Positions 51,646 to 60,235 of a DNA stretch of 64,000 bases are shown piece after piece. Position 1 is the first letter of the stretch. Each line of letters starts with the position of its first letter. The position numbers and the translations under genes were made by a program. The DNA lies in NCBI GenBank assembly GCA_947503835.1, contig CANNFM010000002.1:186001-250000 (forward strand), written 5' to 3'. This DNA is from an uncultured Aquimarina sp. (GTDB lineage: Bacteria; Bacteroidota; Bacteroidia; Flavobacteriales; Flavobacteriaceae). Under the pieces are notes generated by a model. The model saw nothing but the letters and a program-made list of their open reading frames with translations, was not told the DNA's origin and did not search any database.

Positions 51646-53370
51646 TTAGACGAAATACTTAAAATAACCGATTAAAGTACTATCGTTTTCTATTCTAGGG
51701 GTAAAAATCTCTAACAACTGGCGAGAACCTTCTTGAAAATACATTTCTTGAATCGAAGTATGTACTTCCTCTAAAGTATTCGCTGAGTCATATATAAAAC
51801 CATGCATTTCGCATAATTGTTTAGCAGTAAGGTTGTGAGTCGTTTCAAAAAATTGACTAAAGTTATCGCTTTCTTCTTTTCTTGGTAAAATTCTAAAAAT
51901 CCCTCCTCCACCATTATTTATTAAGATAATTTTGAAGTTTGAAGGAATATAATTATTCCATAATCCATTACTATCATAAAAAAAACTAAGATCTCCTGTT
52001 ATTAAAGTAGTAGGCGCATTAGATACCAATGCTGCCCCTATGGCCGTAGAAGTACTTCCATCTATACCACTAGTACCCCGGTTACAAAAAACCTGATACG
52101 TAGGGTTTAATGAAAACAATTGTGCATACCTAACTGTTGAGCTATTACTCAATTGTATCATTTGTTCATCGGGAATACTATTAAATAGGGCTTCAAATAC
52201 TTTTAGATCTGTAAAAGATGCTTGCTGAAGATATGCTACATGCTTTTTTCTTCTTTGATCTCTTACTGAAACCCACTTAGATTTATAACTGTTTTTTACA
52301 ACATGTGTTTGCGGTAAGAAGCATGAAAAAAAAGCATTTGAATCTAATCGTATGTGTTCTGTAAGACAAAAATAGGTGTCAAATGCTTTTTTCTCATCTA
52401 CATGCCAATGAGATTGAGGTTGATATTCTCGTAAAAACGATTTGATTCTTTTAGAAACTACCATGCCCCCAATAGTCAAAAGAATATCGGGTTGTAAACT
52501 TTTAAACTCTTCTTTGGTTAATGAAGTAATTAATTGATCTATACAATTTATATGTGATGAATGATGGATATTTGATGTCGTTTCGGTAAGTACCAAAACA
52601 GAAGGATCATTGGCAAAATGGTCTATCCAGTGTTGATCTATTTTTCCCGGAAAATTAACTCCAATCAGTACCATTTTACGTTTTGCATGATTCCATTCTT
52701 TGACCATCTCTGATTGTAAATCATCAGAAATAGTGTACTGCGGATATTCTAGAGGTATATTTTTAGGAAAAACTGTTGGCAGTTCTATTTTATCGTACAA
52801 GGGTTCATAAAAAGGAACATTAATATGCACCGGGCCTTTTTTTTCTATGGCTTTATTAAGTGCTAGATTAATCTCTCTCTCATTATGCTTTTGGGCTTCT
52901 CTAAGTTTCTGACGAACTTTCAGGTCTTGTATTTCTGTTTGCGCTACAACCTCAGAATATAAATTAGCTGAATATAGAATATGATTTTCGAACACATTTT
53001 TTTGACGTATAGTTTGCCCGTCACCAATATCAATTCTTTCTATCGGTCGATCTGCACTTATGACTACCAGTGGAATATCGCTATAAAAAGCTTCAGAGAT
53101 TGCAGGGTAATAATTCAATAAAGCACTACCAGATGTACATACAAGTGCTACTGGTTTTTGGATCTGTTGAGCAATTCCTAAAGCGAAAAATGCAGCACAT
53201 CGCTCATCGACTATACTATAACAATTCATTTCTGGATGCTCACTAAAGCCAATAGTAAGAGGAGCATTTCGAGATCCGGGTGATATAACAATATGATGAA
53301 TACCTTTTGCTTCGCATAAGGTAACCATAGTTTGCGCTAAAGGAATTTTGGAATATAAACGTTTCTTCAT
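51646..53370 (-). CDS. menD: SEPHCHC synthase (menaquinone synthesis)
   Basis: The protein has 574 residues. MenD is TPP-dependent and adds a succinyl semialdehyde unit to isochorismate. The N-terminal HIVISPGSRNAPLTIGFSEHP and DERCAAFFALGIAQQ hold the catalytic Glu; the C-terminal TPP block is TGDLSFFYDSNGLWNNY with NNGGGGIFRILP after it. GTSGIDGSTSTAIGAAL is the usual cofactor-site start. It lies 55 bp after the isochorismate synthase gene, same operon. Confidence 0.97.
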   Translation of the reverse strand: MKKRLYSKIPLAQTMVTLCEAKGIHHIVISPGSRNAPLTIGFSEHPEMNCYSIVDERCAAFFALGIAQQIQKPVALVCTSGSALLNYYPAISEAFYSDIPLVVISADRPIERIDIGDGQTIRQKNVFENHILYSANLYSEVVAQTEIQDLKVRQKLREAQKHNEREINLALNKAIEKKGPVHINVPFYEPLYDKIELPTVFPKNIPLEYPQYTISDDLQSEMVKEWNHAKRKMVLIGVNFPGKIDQHWIDHFANDPSVLVLTETTSNIHHSSHINCIDQLITSLTKEEFKSLQPDILLTIGGMVVSKRIKSFLREYQPQSHWHVDEKKAFDTYFCLTEHIRLDSNAFFSCFLPQTHVVKNSYKSKWVSVRDQRRKKHVAYLQQASFTDLKVFEALFNSIPDEQMIQLSNSSTVRYAQLFSLNPTYQVFCNRGTSGIDGSTSTAIGAALVSNAPTTLITGDLSFFYDSNGLWNNYIPSNFKIILINNGGGGIFRILPRKEESDNFSQFFETTHNLTAKQLCEMHGFIYDSANTLEEVHTSIQEMYFQEGSRQLLEIFTPRIENDSTLIGYFKYFV

Positions 53371-53425
53371 TCGAGTAGCTAAATTACAATATCAACTCAA
53401 TTTACCACAACGTTTTGAGAGTAAA

Positions 53426-54511
53426 TTAAAATAAAACATTTTTCATTGTTGCAGTTTTTCTTACCGTTTCTTCCCACTCTTTCTCTGGATCAGAATCTTT
53501 AGTAATACCACCACCTATATAAAGACTAGCCTCTTTTCCCTTTAACTCCATACAACGTAAGTTCACAAATAAATTAGATGCTACTCCTTTATCATTCTGT
53601 ATGTTTAGTTCTCCTAAAAAGCCAGTATAAAACTTACGATCGTACCCTTCATGTTTTAAGATAAATGATTTTGATTCACTTTTGGGAACTCCACAAACAG
53701 CGGGAGTTGGATGTAAAATCTCAACTACATCTTCTATTCCTGATGGGTAAGAATTTAATTTCCCTTTAATATCTGTCCTTAAATGCAATAAGGTTCCTGC
53801 ACGATGTGTGTATGTTTTTGAAGAAACTATATCATTTGCAACCGGGGATAATTCTTTTAGAATAAAATCAGTTACCATTTCTTGTTCTTCAACTTCTTTA
53901 TCTTCCCAGACCGTTATGTTATCAGACCTGTAGGGCTGTGTGCCAGCAAGTGCCATGGTGTAAAATGTATCACCCTTGCTTTGCAATAATGTTTCAGGAG
54001 TAGCTCCTAGCCACATACCAACTCTTGGATGAAACCACAGGTACACAAAAGCCTTGGAGTACTTTTTTATTAATCGTTGAAACATTGTTAACGGATCAAA
54101 AGCTACATCACTTGTTATTATTTCTTTACGAGATAACACTACCTTTTTTATACCTCCCGACGCTATAGCCTTTACTCCTGATTTTACAAGTTCAAGATGC
54201 CTGTTTTTCTCAATAGAGTCTTCTATTGTTTCAGGAATATTTATGCTTTGCTCTTGTGTAACACTATCTTGATGCAAAATTGAAGTATTATAATACGTAC
54301 TTTGATTAAAAGGAAAAAGTATCGCTTTTTTAGAACTGTCGAAGGGTGCAAAAATAAAGCCTGAATTAGAATATTTTTCAATCTCATATATCCTATCATC
54401 ATCCTGAGAAAACACGGTTAGGATATCAGAATCTGGCTTATTATAAATAACAAAGGGTAATTTTCGATCTAATTGTTCTTGAATTTTAGCATAAACATCG
54501 CTCTCATTCAT
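53426..54511 (-). CDS. menF: Isochorismate synthase
   Basis: The protein has 361 residues from ATG 54511, one base after the stop of the upstream thioesterase gene; an in-frame TTG at 54535 is less likely. It is a chorismate-binding enzyme converting chorismate to isochorismate, the menaquinone branch point. Blocks: GGIKKVVLSRKEI, FVYLWFHPRVGMWLGATPETLL, MALAGTQPY, HLRTDIKGKL, LHPTPAVCGVPK and GGGITKDSDPEKEWEET. The neighbouring menD confirms menaquinone rather than siderophore use. Confidence 0.94.
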   Translation of the reverse strand: MNESDVYAKIQEQLDRKLPFVIYNKPDSDILTVFSQDDDRIYEIEKYSNSGFIFAPFDSSKKAILFPFNQSTYYNTSILHQDSVTQEQSINIPETIEDSIEKNRHLELVKSGVKAIASGGIKKVVLSRKEIITSDVAFDPLTMFQRLIKKYSKAFVYLWFHPRVGMWLGATPETLLQSKGDTFYTMALAGTQPYRSDNITVWEDKEVEEQEMVTDFILKELSPVANDIVSSKTYTHRAGTLLHLRTDIKGKLNSYPSGIEDVVEILHPTPAVCGVPKSESKSFILKHEGYDRKFYTGFLGELNIQNDKGVASNLFVNLRCMELKGKEASLYIGGGITKDSDPEKEWEETVRKTATMKNVLF

Positions 54512-54512
54512 A

Positions 54513-54938
54513 CTATTTTGTTTTAGGAAGTGCAATCGTCGTTAGCTTAACTATCGAGATTAAATTTTCTTCTTCATCGCGTATTTTAATATCCCAAAGC
54601 TGAGTTGTTCTTCCTTTATGTACAACTTCTGCCTTAGCAAATACATATCCTTCTTTAACGCTTTTTACATGATTTGCCGAAATTTCTATACCTCTTATAA
54701 AAAAGTCTTTAGAATTAAGAAACACATAAGATGCTGCACTACCAACACTTTCGGCTAATGCGACCATTGCTCCGCCATGCAACACTCCATCGGGTTGATG
54801 TACTTTTGGTGTTACCGGCATTTTGGCTACCAAATAATCTTCTCCCACTTCAGAAAAAGATATTTCTAAGGTTTCTAAAAGCGTGTTCGGACACATTTTT
54901 TCACACTGCTCTAATATTTCTTTTTCGTTTGGATGCAT
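54513..54938 (-). CDS. Hotdog-fold (PaaI/YdiI-like) thioesterase, probable DHNA-CoA hydrolase
   Basis: The protein has 141 residues, a single hotdog domain with the motif HQPDGVLHGGAMVALAESVGSAAS containing the likely catalytic Glu (AES). As the first gene of a thioesterase, isochorismate synthase, menD set, it is the best candidate for the DHNA-CoA hydrolase step (MenI) that follows MenB. That assignment is by context; enzymes of this fold often act on many aryl- or acyl-CoAs. Confidence 0.88.
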   Translation of the reverse strand: MHPNEKEILEQCEKMCPNTLLETLEISFSEVGEDYLVAKMPVTPKVHQPDGVLHGGAMVALAESVGSAASYVFLNSKDFFIRGIEISANHVKSVKEGYVFAKAEVVHKGRTTQLWDIKIRDEEENLISIVKLTTIALPKTK

Positions 54939-55014
54939 TTATATTTTTTAAATTTTAAGTAAAAATAAACAATGGCATTTAAAAATTCTAACTATATTTA
55001 TTTATTATTTTAAC

Positions 55015-55022
55015 GAACGTTC
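55015..55022. promoter_or_regulatory. Palindrome GAACGTTC, possible TetR operator
   Basis: This eight-base palindrome stands 8 bp before the TetR gene's ATG, just downstream of an AT-rich promoter-like stretch (TATATTTA near 54993). The flanks do not extend the symmetry well. Autoregulation is plausible but unproven. Confidence 0.3.
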
Positions 55023-55030
55023 AATAAAAT

Positions 55031-55597
55031 ATGCCTAAAATAAAAACATCCAAAGAAGAAGTGCTTAGTAAGGTTATCCCTATTCTAAGAACACGGGGGG
55101 TTCAAAATAGCAGTATGAGTGAATTAGCAAAAGCTTGTGGTATTCAGAAATCTCACTTTTATTATTACTTCAGCAATAAAGAAGCGTTAATCAAAGAAGT
55201 ACTAGTCAATGTTCATAGTTATTTTAATTACAATCTCTTCAGGATTATCGAAAACCCAACACTAGATCTTAAAGAGAAGGTTATAAAAATGAAACAATTA
55301 CTTGATAAAATATTCAAAGTATCTGATGGTGGTTGTATAATGGCCAACACCGCTTTAGAAACCATTCATTTAGATCCTACGTATAAAAAAGATATACAGT
55401 TATTCTTTCAGGATTTTATTTTAGGGTTTCAACTATTGTTAGCACCAAATTACGCTTCAGAAAAAGCATTATCACTTGCAGAACAAATGGTACAGGATAT
55501 AGAGGGTGGTATTTTATTGACACAAATCTACGAGGATCCTAAATATATAAACAATGCCATTGCTAGAATGGAAAAAATAATACTACTTAAATCATGA
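55031..55597 (+). CDS. TetR/AcrR-family transcriptional regulator
   Basis: The protein has 188 residues. The N-terminal helix-turn-helix is typical (VIPILRTRGVQNSSMSELAKACGIQKSHFYYYFSNKEALIKEV); the C-terminal ligand domain (CIMANTALETIHLDPTYKKDI) resembles the group that controls hydrolase or fatty-acid-related genes. Its stop overlaps the start of the next gene (ATGA), so it is coupled to the hydrolases it probably controls. Confidence 0.93.
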   Translation: MPKIKTSKEEVLSKVIPILRTRGVQNSSMSELAKACGIQKSHFYYYFSNKEALIKEVLVNVHSYFNYNLFRIIENPTLDLKEKVIKMKQLLDKIFKVSDGGCIMANTALETIHLDPTYKKDIQLFFQDFILGFQLLLAPNYASEKALSLAEQMVQDIEGGILLTQIYEDPKYINNAIARMEKIILLKS

Positions 55598-56412
55598 AAA
55601 CATATTATAAACTCATGAAAAAACCATTTTTTGGAAGATTTATGGTCGAATGGAAAAACCCATTACCTTCAGTTTCTCAAAACGATTGGACTGCCATATC
55701 TTTTAATAGTGATTCTGAAGCGGTACTAAAAGGGTTACATGCAAGCTCTAAATTAGATAGTACCAAAGCAACTATTGTTTTAGGGCATCCCATGGGAAAA
55801 GAAGCCAAAGGATATTATTTAAAAAATGGATATACCGATATCCTTAGAGACAACGGTTATAATGTTTTGGTTTTTGATATCAATGGATTTGGAGAAAGCG
55901 AGGTTGGAAATTTTTTCTATCATAAGGATATTATTTCTGCCGGAAAAGTAGCTAAAGAAATATTCCCTAATGTCCCGTTAGGTTATTTAGGCATATCGCT
56001 TGGAGGACAGTGGGCAACGATAGCTTTTGCAGAGGATCATAATTATGAATTTGCCATTGTAGAAAGTGCAGCAAACACTCTTGAAGAGTTTTGGGTAAAA
56101 TTTCCTTTAGCCAACAACATTTTAAAGATCATGGGATTTCTAAATCCAAGGCTTAAAAAGAAGATTCGTATGATCGATAGAATCAAAGAGGCTCATAGCC
56201 TTAAAAATGTTCTTTTTATTTACCTTGAAAATGATGAATTTATAAAAAATAATGCCGGAGAGCTTTTCAGTAAAGCCATACCGGTCCCATCGGATGTTCA
56301 CATTATTTCTAACGCAAAACATGCGCAAATACCAAAATCTCCTCATCGAGATGAATACTTCAGTAGGATAATATCCTTTTTTGACGCTCAGGTTAAAATA
56401 CAAATACAATAA
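55594..56412 (+). CDS. Alpha/beta hydrolase
   Basis: The protein has 272 residues. Nucleophile elbow GISLGGQW with Ser135; the oxyanion region is LGHPMGKEAKGYY; LYLENDEF-like IYLENDEFI carries the acid and SNAKHAQIPKSP the final His. It is intracellular (no signal peptide). The fold is certain; the substrate is not. It is coupled to the TetR gene and followed at 4 bp by a second hydrolase. Confidence 0.9.
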   Translation: MKTYYKLMKKPFFGRFMVEWKNPLPSVSQNDWTAISFNSDSEAVLKGLHASSKLDSTKATIVLGHPMGKEAKGYYLKNGYTDILRDNGYNVLVFDINGFGESEVGNFFYHKDIISAGKVAKEIFPNVPLGYLGISLGGQWATIAFAEDHNYEFAIVESAANTLEEFWVKFPLANNILKIMGFLNPRLKKKIRMIDRIKEAHSLKNVLFIYLENDEFIKNNAGELFSKAIPVPSDVHIISNAKHAQIPKSPHRDEYFSRIISFFDAQVKIQIQ

Positions 56413-56416
56413 AAAA

Positions 56417-57268
56417 ATGGAATCATACACTGTTCACTCCTTTGATAAATATCCGATTTCGGTTCATGAATTTACACCTCTAAGACCAAATAACAAAACT
56501 ATCGTCTTTGCCCCAGCTGTAGCTGTTCCACAGAAATTTTATTTCAGCTTAGCCGAATACCTGGCCAATAAAGGCTGTAATGTCTTTACTTTTGATTATC
56601 GTGGTATCGGGAGCTCTATGTCAAAAAGTATTCAATCCCTAAAAGCATATGGATTTTTCTCATGGGCTTCAGATTTTAAAGCAGTCTCAAAACATGCAAA
56701 AGAAGAATTTCCTAACAATAAGCAATATATGATTGGTCATAGTTACGGAGGAAATAGTCTTGGTTTTAGCGATGCATACCAGTATTATGATAAATACCTT
56801 ACGATTGCTTCTCAATTTGGGTTTTATAAGCATTTCAAATTAAGAATGCAGTTGCTTATCTATCTAAATTTCAAGTTTTTTGTACCTATCACCACTTCTC
56901 TTTTGGATTATTACCCATCTGGTTGGTTTGGATTAGGAAAACCTTTAACAACAAAAGCTGTTAAGGACTGGGCTACCTATTTATTACATCCTGATTCTAT
57001 GTTGCATTTAGCCAAGAGTAAGTCACTCACTCATTATCAAGATATCAAAGAACCTATGTTATTAGTGAGTATTGAAGACGATTTGTTTGCTCCCAAAAAA
57101 TCGGTCGACATTTTAGGAAATAGAGTGTATTGTAATGCAGATGTAACCAGAAAACATCTTACCCCATCTGATTTTAATCTAAAATCTATTGGGCATTTTG
57201 ATTTTTTTAGAAAGAAAAATCAAGATATCTTGTGGCCAATTGTTAACCAATGGTTTGATCTTAACTAA
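56417..57268 (+). CDS. Alpha/beta hydrolase
   Basis: The protein has 283 residues from ATG 56417; the frame extends to 56381 inside the preceding gene, but this ATG gives clean 4-bp spacing. Nucleophile elbow IGHSYGGN with Ser109; TFDYRGIGSS is the strand-after-nucleophile type block; ISIEDDLFAPKK-like VSIEDDLFAP carries the acid and SIGHFDFF the His. It resembles serine aminopeptidase S33-type proteins. The substrate is unknown. Confidence 0.9.
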   Translation: MESYTVHSFDKYPISVHEFTPLRPNNKTIVFAPAVAVPQKFYFSLAEYLANKGCNVFTFDYRGIGSSMSKSIQSLKAYGFFSWASDFKAVSKHAKEEFPNNKQYMIGHSYGGNSLGFSDAYQYYDKYLTIASQFGFYKHFKLRMQLLIYLNFKFFVPITTSLLDYYPSGWFGLGKPLTTKAVKDWATYLLHPDSMLHLAKSKSLTHYQDIKEPMLLVSIEDDLFAPKKSVDILGNRVYCNADVTRKHLTPSDFNLKSIGHFDFFRKKNQDILWPIVNQWFDLN

Positions 57269-57291
57269 AACACACACCTTATCATACATCT

Positions 57292-57930
57292 ATGAATTCT
57301 GAAGAAAAAAAAGTAGCCTATCAAGCTTCTAATTCCTACTCTACCCTAAACCACTTAACCGAAAACACAAAAAACGTATGGTTAGTTTTTCATGGCATCG
57401 GGTATCTAAGTCGTTATTTTATTCGATTATTTGAAAGCTTGAATGCGGAAGAAAACTATTTTATAGCTCCACAGGCACCTTCGAAATATTACAAAGGAGA
57501 AGATTACCGAAGGGTTGGATCTAGTTGGCTAACCAAGGAAAACACAAAAACAGAAACCGAAAATGTATTGAATTACATTGATGCTATAATTGAAGCAGAA
57601 AAAATCCCTAGTAACACACGATTTATAGTTTTAGGATATTCTCAAGGGGTGAGTATCGCCAGTCGATGGGTGGCTAGCCGAAAAATTAATTGTGAAGATT
57701 TTATACTAATATCGGGAGGTTTCCCAAAAGAATTGCATAAAGAAGATTTTACTTTTTTAACCAACACAACCAAAATCACCCATATTGTAGGAGAAAAAGA
57801 TCCTTATTTTGAAATCGATAAAGTAGAAGCCGAAAAAATACGAGTGCAACAAATACTACCTCAGATTGAATTTAGAACCCATCCTGGAGGTCATGAATTA
57901 GATATTAAATCTTTAAAAGCTGTTCTATAG
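57292..57930 (+). CDS. Alpha/beta hydrolase, phospholipase/carboxylesterase type
   Basis: The protein has 212 residues, the length of the small carboxylesterase group. WLVFHGIGYLSRYFIR is the start, nucleophile Ser117 in LGYSQGVS, acid Asp170 in GEKDPYF, and His201 in PGGHELD. It stands 23 bp after the previous hydrolase, same strand; the three form a set with the TetR regulator. Confidence 0.9.
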   Translation: MNSEEKKVAYQASNSYSTLNHLTENTKNVWLVFHGIGYLSRYFIRLFESLNAEENYFIAPQAPSKYYKGEDYRRVGSSWLTKENTKTETENVLNYIDAIIEAEKIPSNTRFIVLGYSQGVSIASRWVASRKINCEDFILISGGFPKELHKEDFTFLTNTTKITHIVGEKDPYFEIDKVEAEKIRVQQILPQIEFRTHPGGHELDIKSLKAVL

Positions 57931-58022
57931 TTAGATAATCGTGTGTTGGATTTTTTTCATAAATTTATATTGATTGTTATGATCAAAAGAAAATAAACCA
58001 GATTCAGTCACAATTACTTTTT

Positions 58023-58892
58023 ATGAATATCTCATTTTTGAAAATACTACTGGCATGTATCCTATTTGTTAATTCTACAGATGATTTATACTCTTTTCAT
58101 ACTAAAACCAATGAAATAGCCGGAGTTACTATACATCATATCACCAACATTCTTTCTTCAAAATTTAACCTTCAATATGTAACTACTTTTCAAGAAAGCA
58201 AACACGGTGACTATTATATCGACAGGTTAACCGGAAAGATATTAGGAAGAGATAGAGCGACTACTAATAATTTAAGAGTGATCGATAAAAGAGAATGGGA
58301 TTTTGTTCTAAAGGAAAAAGGAGGACCAAGATCTAGAGACGGAATAAAAGAGCTTCATAAGAATAGTTTTATAATAGTTTTTGACGAGAATCAAATACAA
58401 AAAGAAATTCAATTGCTTGGTGAGGATACAGCTCTAGAAGGCTTAGAACATCAATTGTATATAGTGTTAGATGTAAACACTGGTCAAGTTTTTGCTAAAC
58501 GAGAATTTAGCCCAAATCGCATATTTAAAACAAGATCTATTATAGAAGTCTATAAAATAGGAAAGATAAGTGCTCCAAGAATAGCCGAGGGGTTGATGTT
58601 ATTAGCCGAAGTGCATGGACATCCAAGAACTATTAATTTCTATGAAATTAATATTGAAACTGCATCTGAGGTAGATAAAGAAGTTGCTCGAGACCTTAAT
58701 ATTAATATTTTCGTGGTTGATGCATTTGACACTAAACTAGATAGCAACTTTCCCAGGGCTATCCACAGAGTAAACAATACAGGTAATTTAGAAACATGGG
58801 TAGGACAAACTGCCGGGATTAATAGCAACAACACCTTTAATTTTACCGATTATCTCTCTAATATGCTAAGAGAAGATACATACGCCTTATAA
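58023..58892 (+). CDS. Exported protein with a JAMM-like metal-binding motif
   Basis: The protein has 289 residues. A hydrophobic N-terminus (MNISFLKILLACILFVNS) suggests a signal peptide. I recognise no named domain in residues 30-180. Residues 189-265 carry EGLMLLAEVHGHPRT with His198, His200 and Pro201, then SEVD with Ser215 and Asp218, then VARDLNINIFVVDAFD and AIHRVNNTG. This H-x-H-P ... S-x-x-D order is that of JAB/MPN (JAMM) metallopeptidases and of the DUF4329-like relatives found in toxin proteins, with a longer gap than usual between the two halves. Metal-protease function is therefore a hypothesis. Confidence 0.75.
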   Translation: MNISFLKILLACILFVNSTDDLYSFHTKTNEIAGVTIHHITNILSSKFNLQYVTTFQESKHGDYYIDRLTGKILGRDRATTNNLRVIDKREWDFVLKEKGGPRSRDGIKELHKNSFIIVFDENQIQKEIQLLGEDTALEGLEHQLYIVLDVNTGQVFAKREFSPNRIFKTRSIIEVYKIGKISAPRIAEGLMLLAEVHGHPRTINFYEINIETASEVDKEVARDLNINIFVVDAFDTKLDSNFPRAIHRVNNTGNLETWVGQTAGINSNNTFNFTDYLSNMLREDTYAL

Positions 58893-58897
58893 TATAG

Positions 58898-59278
58898 CTA
58901 TTTCGCATGTACACTATTTAAAACAGCTCTGCTCTTAACCGTGTCGTATAGTATGGTTAGTTTATTGATTTTATTTTCAGAATTAAATTCGACAATATCA
59001 ACAACTTTAAATGCTACCTCTTCTCCATTTTTTAATACCCAGTGGTAATCAAAAAGTAAGGAGATTCGATTAGCATCTTTTTCAAAAAATAAACCATCAA
59101 ACTTTAATATCGAGTTGTTTGTATCTGCCGCCAAACTAGTATAGAATTCTTTTGCTGGTTTGACTCCATACAAAGGAGACACAACAATTCCGTCTTTAGA
59201 AAACAAATCTACTACTTTGTTCATTTCACCTTTTTCTAAATGCAAAAGATAATTTCTTGCTACTTCTTCTTTAGTCAT
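58898..59278 (-). CDS. NTF2/SnoaL-like protein
   Basis: The protein has 126 residues, one cone-fold domain (VARNYLLHLEKGEMNKVVDLFSKDGIVVSPLYGVKPAKEFY, KFDGLFFEKDANRISLLFDYHWVLKNGEEV, DIVEFNSENKINKLTILYDT). The pattern matches steroid-isomerase-like/polyketide-cyclase-like proteins; function is unknown. It starts beside the 21-bp repeats, which lie in its 5' leader. Confidence 0.85.
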   Translation of the reverse strand: MTKEEVARNYLLHLEKGEMNKVVDLFSKDGIVVSPLYGVKPAKEFYTSLAADTNNSILKFDGLFFEKDANRISLLFDYHWVLKNGEEVAFKVVDIVEFNSENKINKLTILYDTVKSRAVLNSVHAK

Positions 59279-59319
59279 TGTATTATTCTTTACTCTTAAT
59301 TAAACCATTACTACTATTG

Positions 59320-59426
59320 ATGACTTGGTTGACGCTTTTGACAACACGGAAGACACTCTTGACAATGTGCACAACGCTCTTGACAATGTGCACAACGCTC
59401 TTGACAAAAAAGTTAACGTTCTCTAC
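59320..59426. repeat. About five copies of a 21-bp repeat
   Basis: A unit near ACTCTTGACAATGTGCACA / ACGCTCTTGACAATGTGCACA repeats at a 21-bp step; the two central copies are nearly identical, the outer ones (with TTTTGACAACACGG and CTTGACAAAAAAG) are diverged. Because 21 = 3 x 7, it encodes seven-residue repeats in each of several frames: on the plus strand NALDNVH-type heptads from TTG 59325 to a stop at 59433-59435; on the minus strand VKSVVHI-type heptads. It lies in the leader of the minus-strand NTF2-like gene. Confidence 0.75.
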
Positions 59427-59446
59427 AAAAATTGAAAATCAAAACG

Positions 59447-59959
59447 TTATAAATACCTTTCTTGGATAACATTAAAATGATGTTTCTGATGCCCGGCAAG
59501 TATATATCCAACTGCCCGAGTACTCATTGGGCTACCACTAGCCTCTCCTATTCTAAGCATCATTTCGTCTGTAAAACTTTTAAACAGTGTGATCGAGCTA
59601 CTTCGTACTGCTTCAAAATCGGTAATCATTTCTTCTTTACTATATGCATTAGCATTAGAATTTGGCACGTAATCATCTTGTTCAAACCCTAAAATTGGTG
59701 TTTGATCATTTCTGGCAAAACGTAAAGCGCGGTAAGCAAAGATTCGTTCGGTATCAATTAAGTGTTGCAATACTTCGTTGATAGTCCACTTCCTTTCTGC
59801 ATAGGCATAGGTTAGTTTTTCTGTTGGAATTGAATTTACAAAATCTACAAACTCCTTTTTACTGTTTTGCAATCCTTCTACAATATCAGAATGCTCTGCT
59901 TTAGAAATATAAGTACCATAATACGGATTAAATTCTCCTTCCTTTACTTGAGATAACAT
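59447..59959 (-). CDS. DinB-family four-helix protein
   Basis: The protein has 170 residues. DinB proteins are four-helix bundles with a three-His metal site: here His in EVLQHLIDTERIFAYRALR and in AGHQKHHFNVIQERYL. Members act as thiol-dependent transferases or have unknown roles. The start is ATG 59959. A palindrome lies just upstream. Confidence 0.92.
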   Translation of the reverse strand: MLSQVKEGEFNPYYGTYISKAEHSDIVEGLQNSKKEFVDFVNSIPTEKLTYAYAERKWTINEVLQHLIDTERIFAYRALRFARNDQTPILGFEQDDYVPNSNANAYSKEEMITDFEAVRSSSITLFKSFTDEMMLRIGEASGSPMSTRAVGYILAGHQKHHFNVIQERYL

Positions 59960-59975
59960 AGTTGAAATTTTATAG

Positions 59976-59995
59976 ATTCCGGTCCAGGCCGGAAT
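59976..59995. repeat. Short palindrome upstream of the DinB-like gene
   Basis: ATTCCGG (59976-59982) and CCGGAAT (59989-59995) pair exactly around TCCAGG. GATTCCGG...CCGGAATGACA is a shape common in dispersed genome repeats of this phylum. Confidence 0.65.
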
Positions 59996-60011
59996 GACAG
60001 TTAATAGAAAT

Positions 60012-60229
60012 CTGAGTTCGATGTAAGGGATTGAATAAAAAAGCCGTCAAATTGAGTGATTTTTCATAGTGACCTCTCGACAACGCTCGAGGTAACAGAA
60101 GAAAAATTGTATCGACCCTTCGACAAGCTCAGGATGACAAGGCTTTTGATTGAAAACTTACTTGTCTTCGATACAATTTTCTATCGAAAATCACTCAGAC
60201 TGACGTAAATTTTCTTACATCGAACTCAG
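60012..60229. repeat. MITE-like element with nested inverted repeats
   Basis: The outer arms CTGAGTTCGATGTAAG (60012-60027) and CTTACATCGAACTCAG (60214-60229) are perfect 16-bp complements. Inside, TGAGTGATTTTTCATAG (60053-60069) pairs with CTATCGAAAATCACTCA (60181-60197), with two mismatches, and AAAAATTGTATCGA (60102-60115) with TCGATACAATTTT (60168-60180). Small extra hairpins include TCGACAACGCTCGA (near 60077-60090). So one 218-bp strand can fold into a long nested hairpin. I see no coding sequence within it. Confidence 0.8.
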
Positions 60230-60235
60230 GTTATA

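Noticed and set aside
59278..59469. A 63-codon plus-strand frame across the 21-bp repeats
   Set aside because: It starts with a TTG that overlaps the NTF2-like start, is made of repeated TLLTMCT-type units and runs into the DinB-like gene antisense; no protein character.
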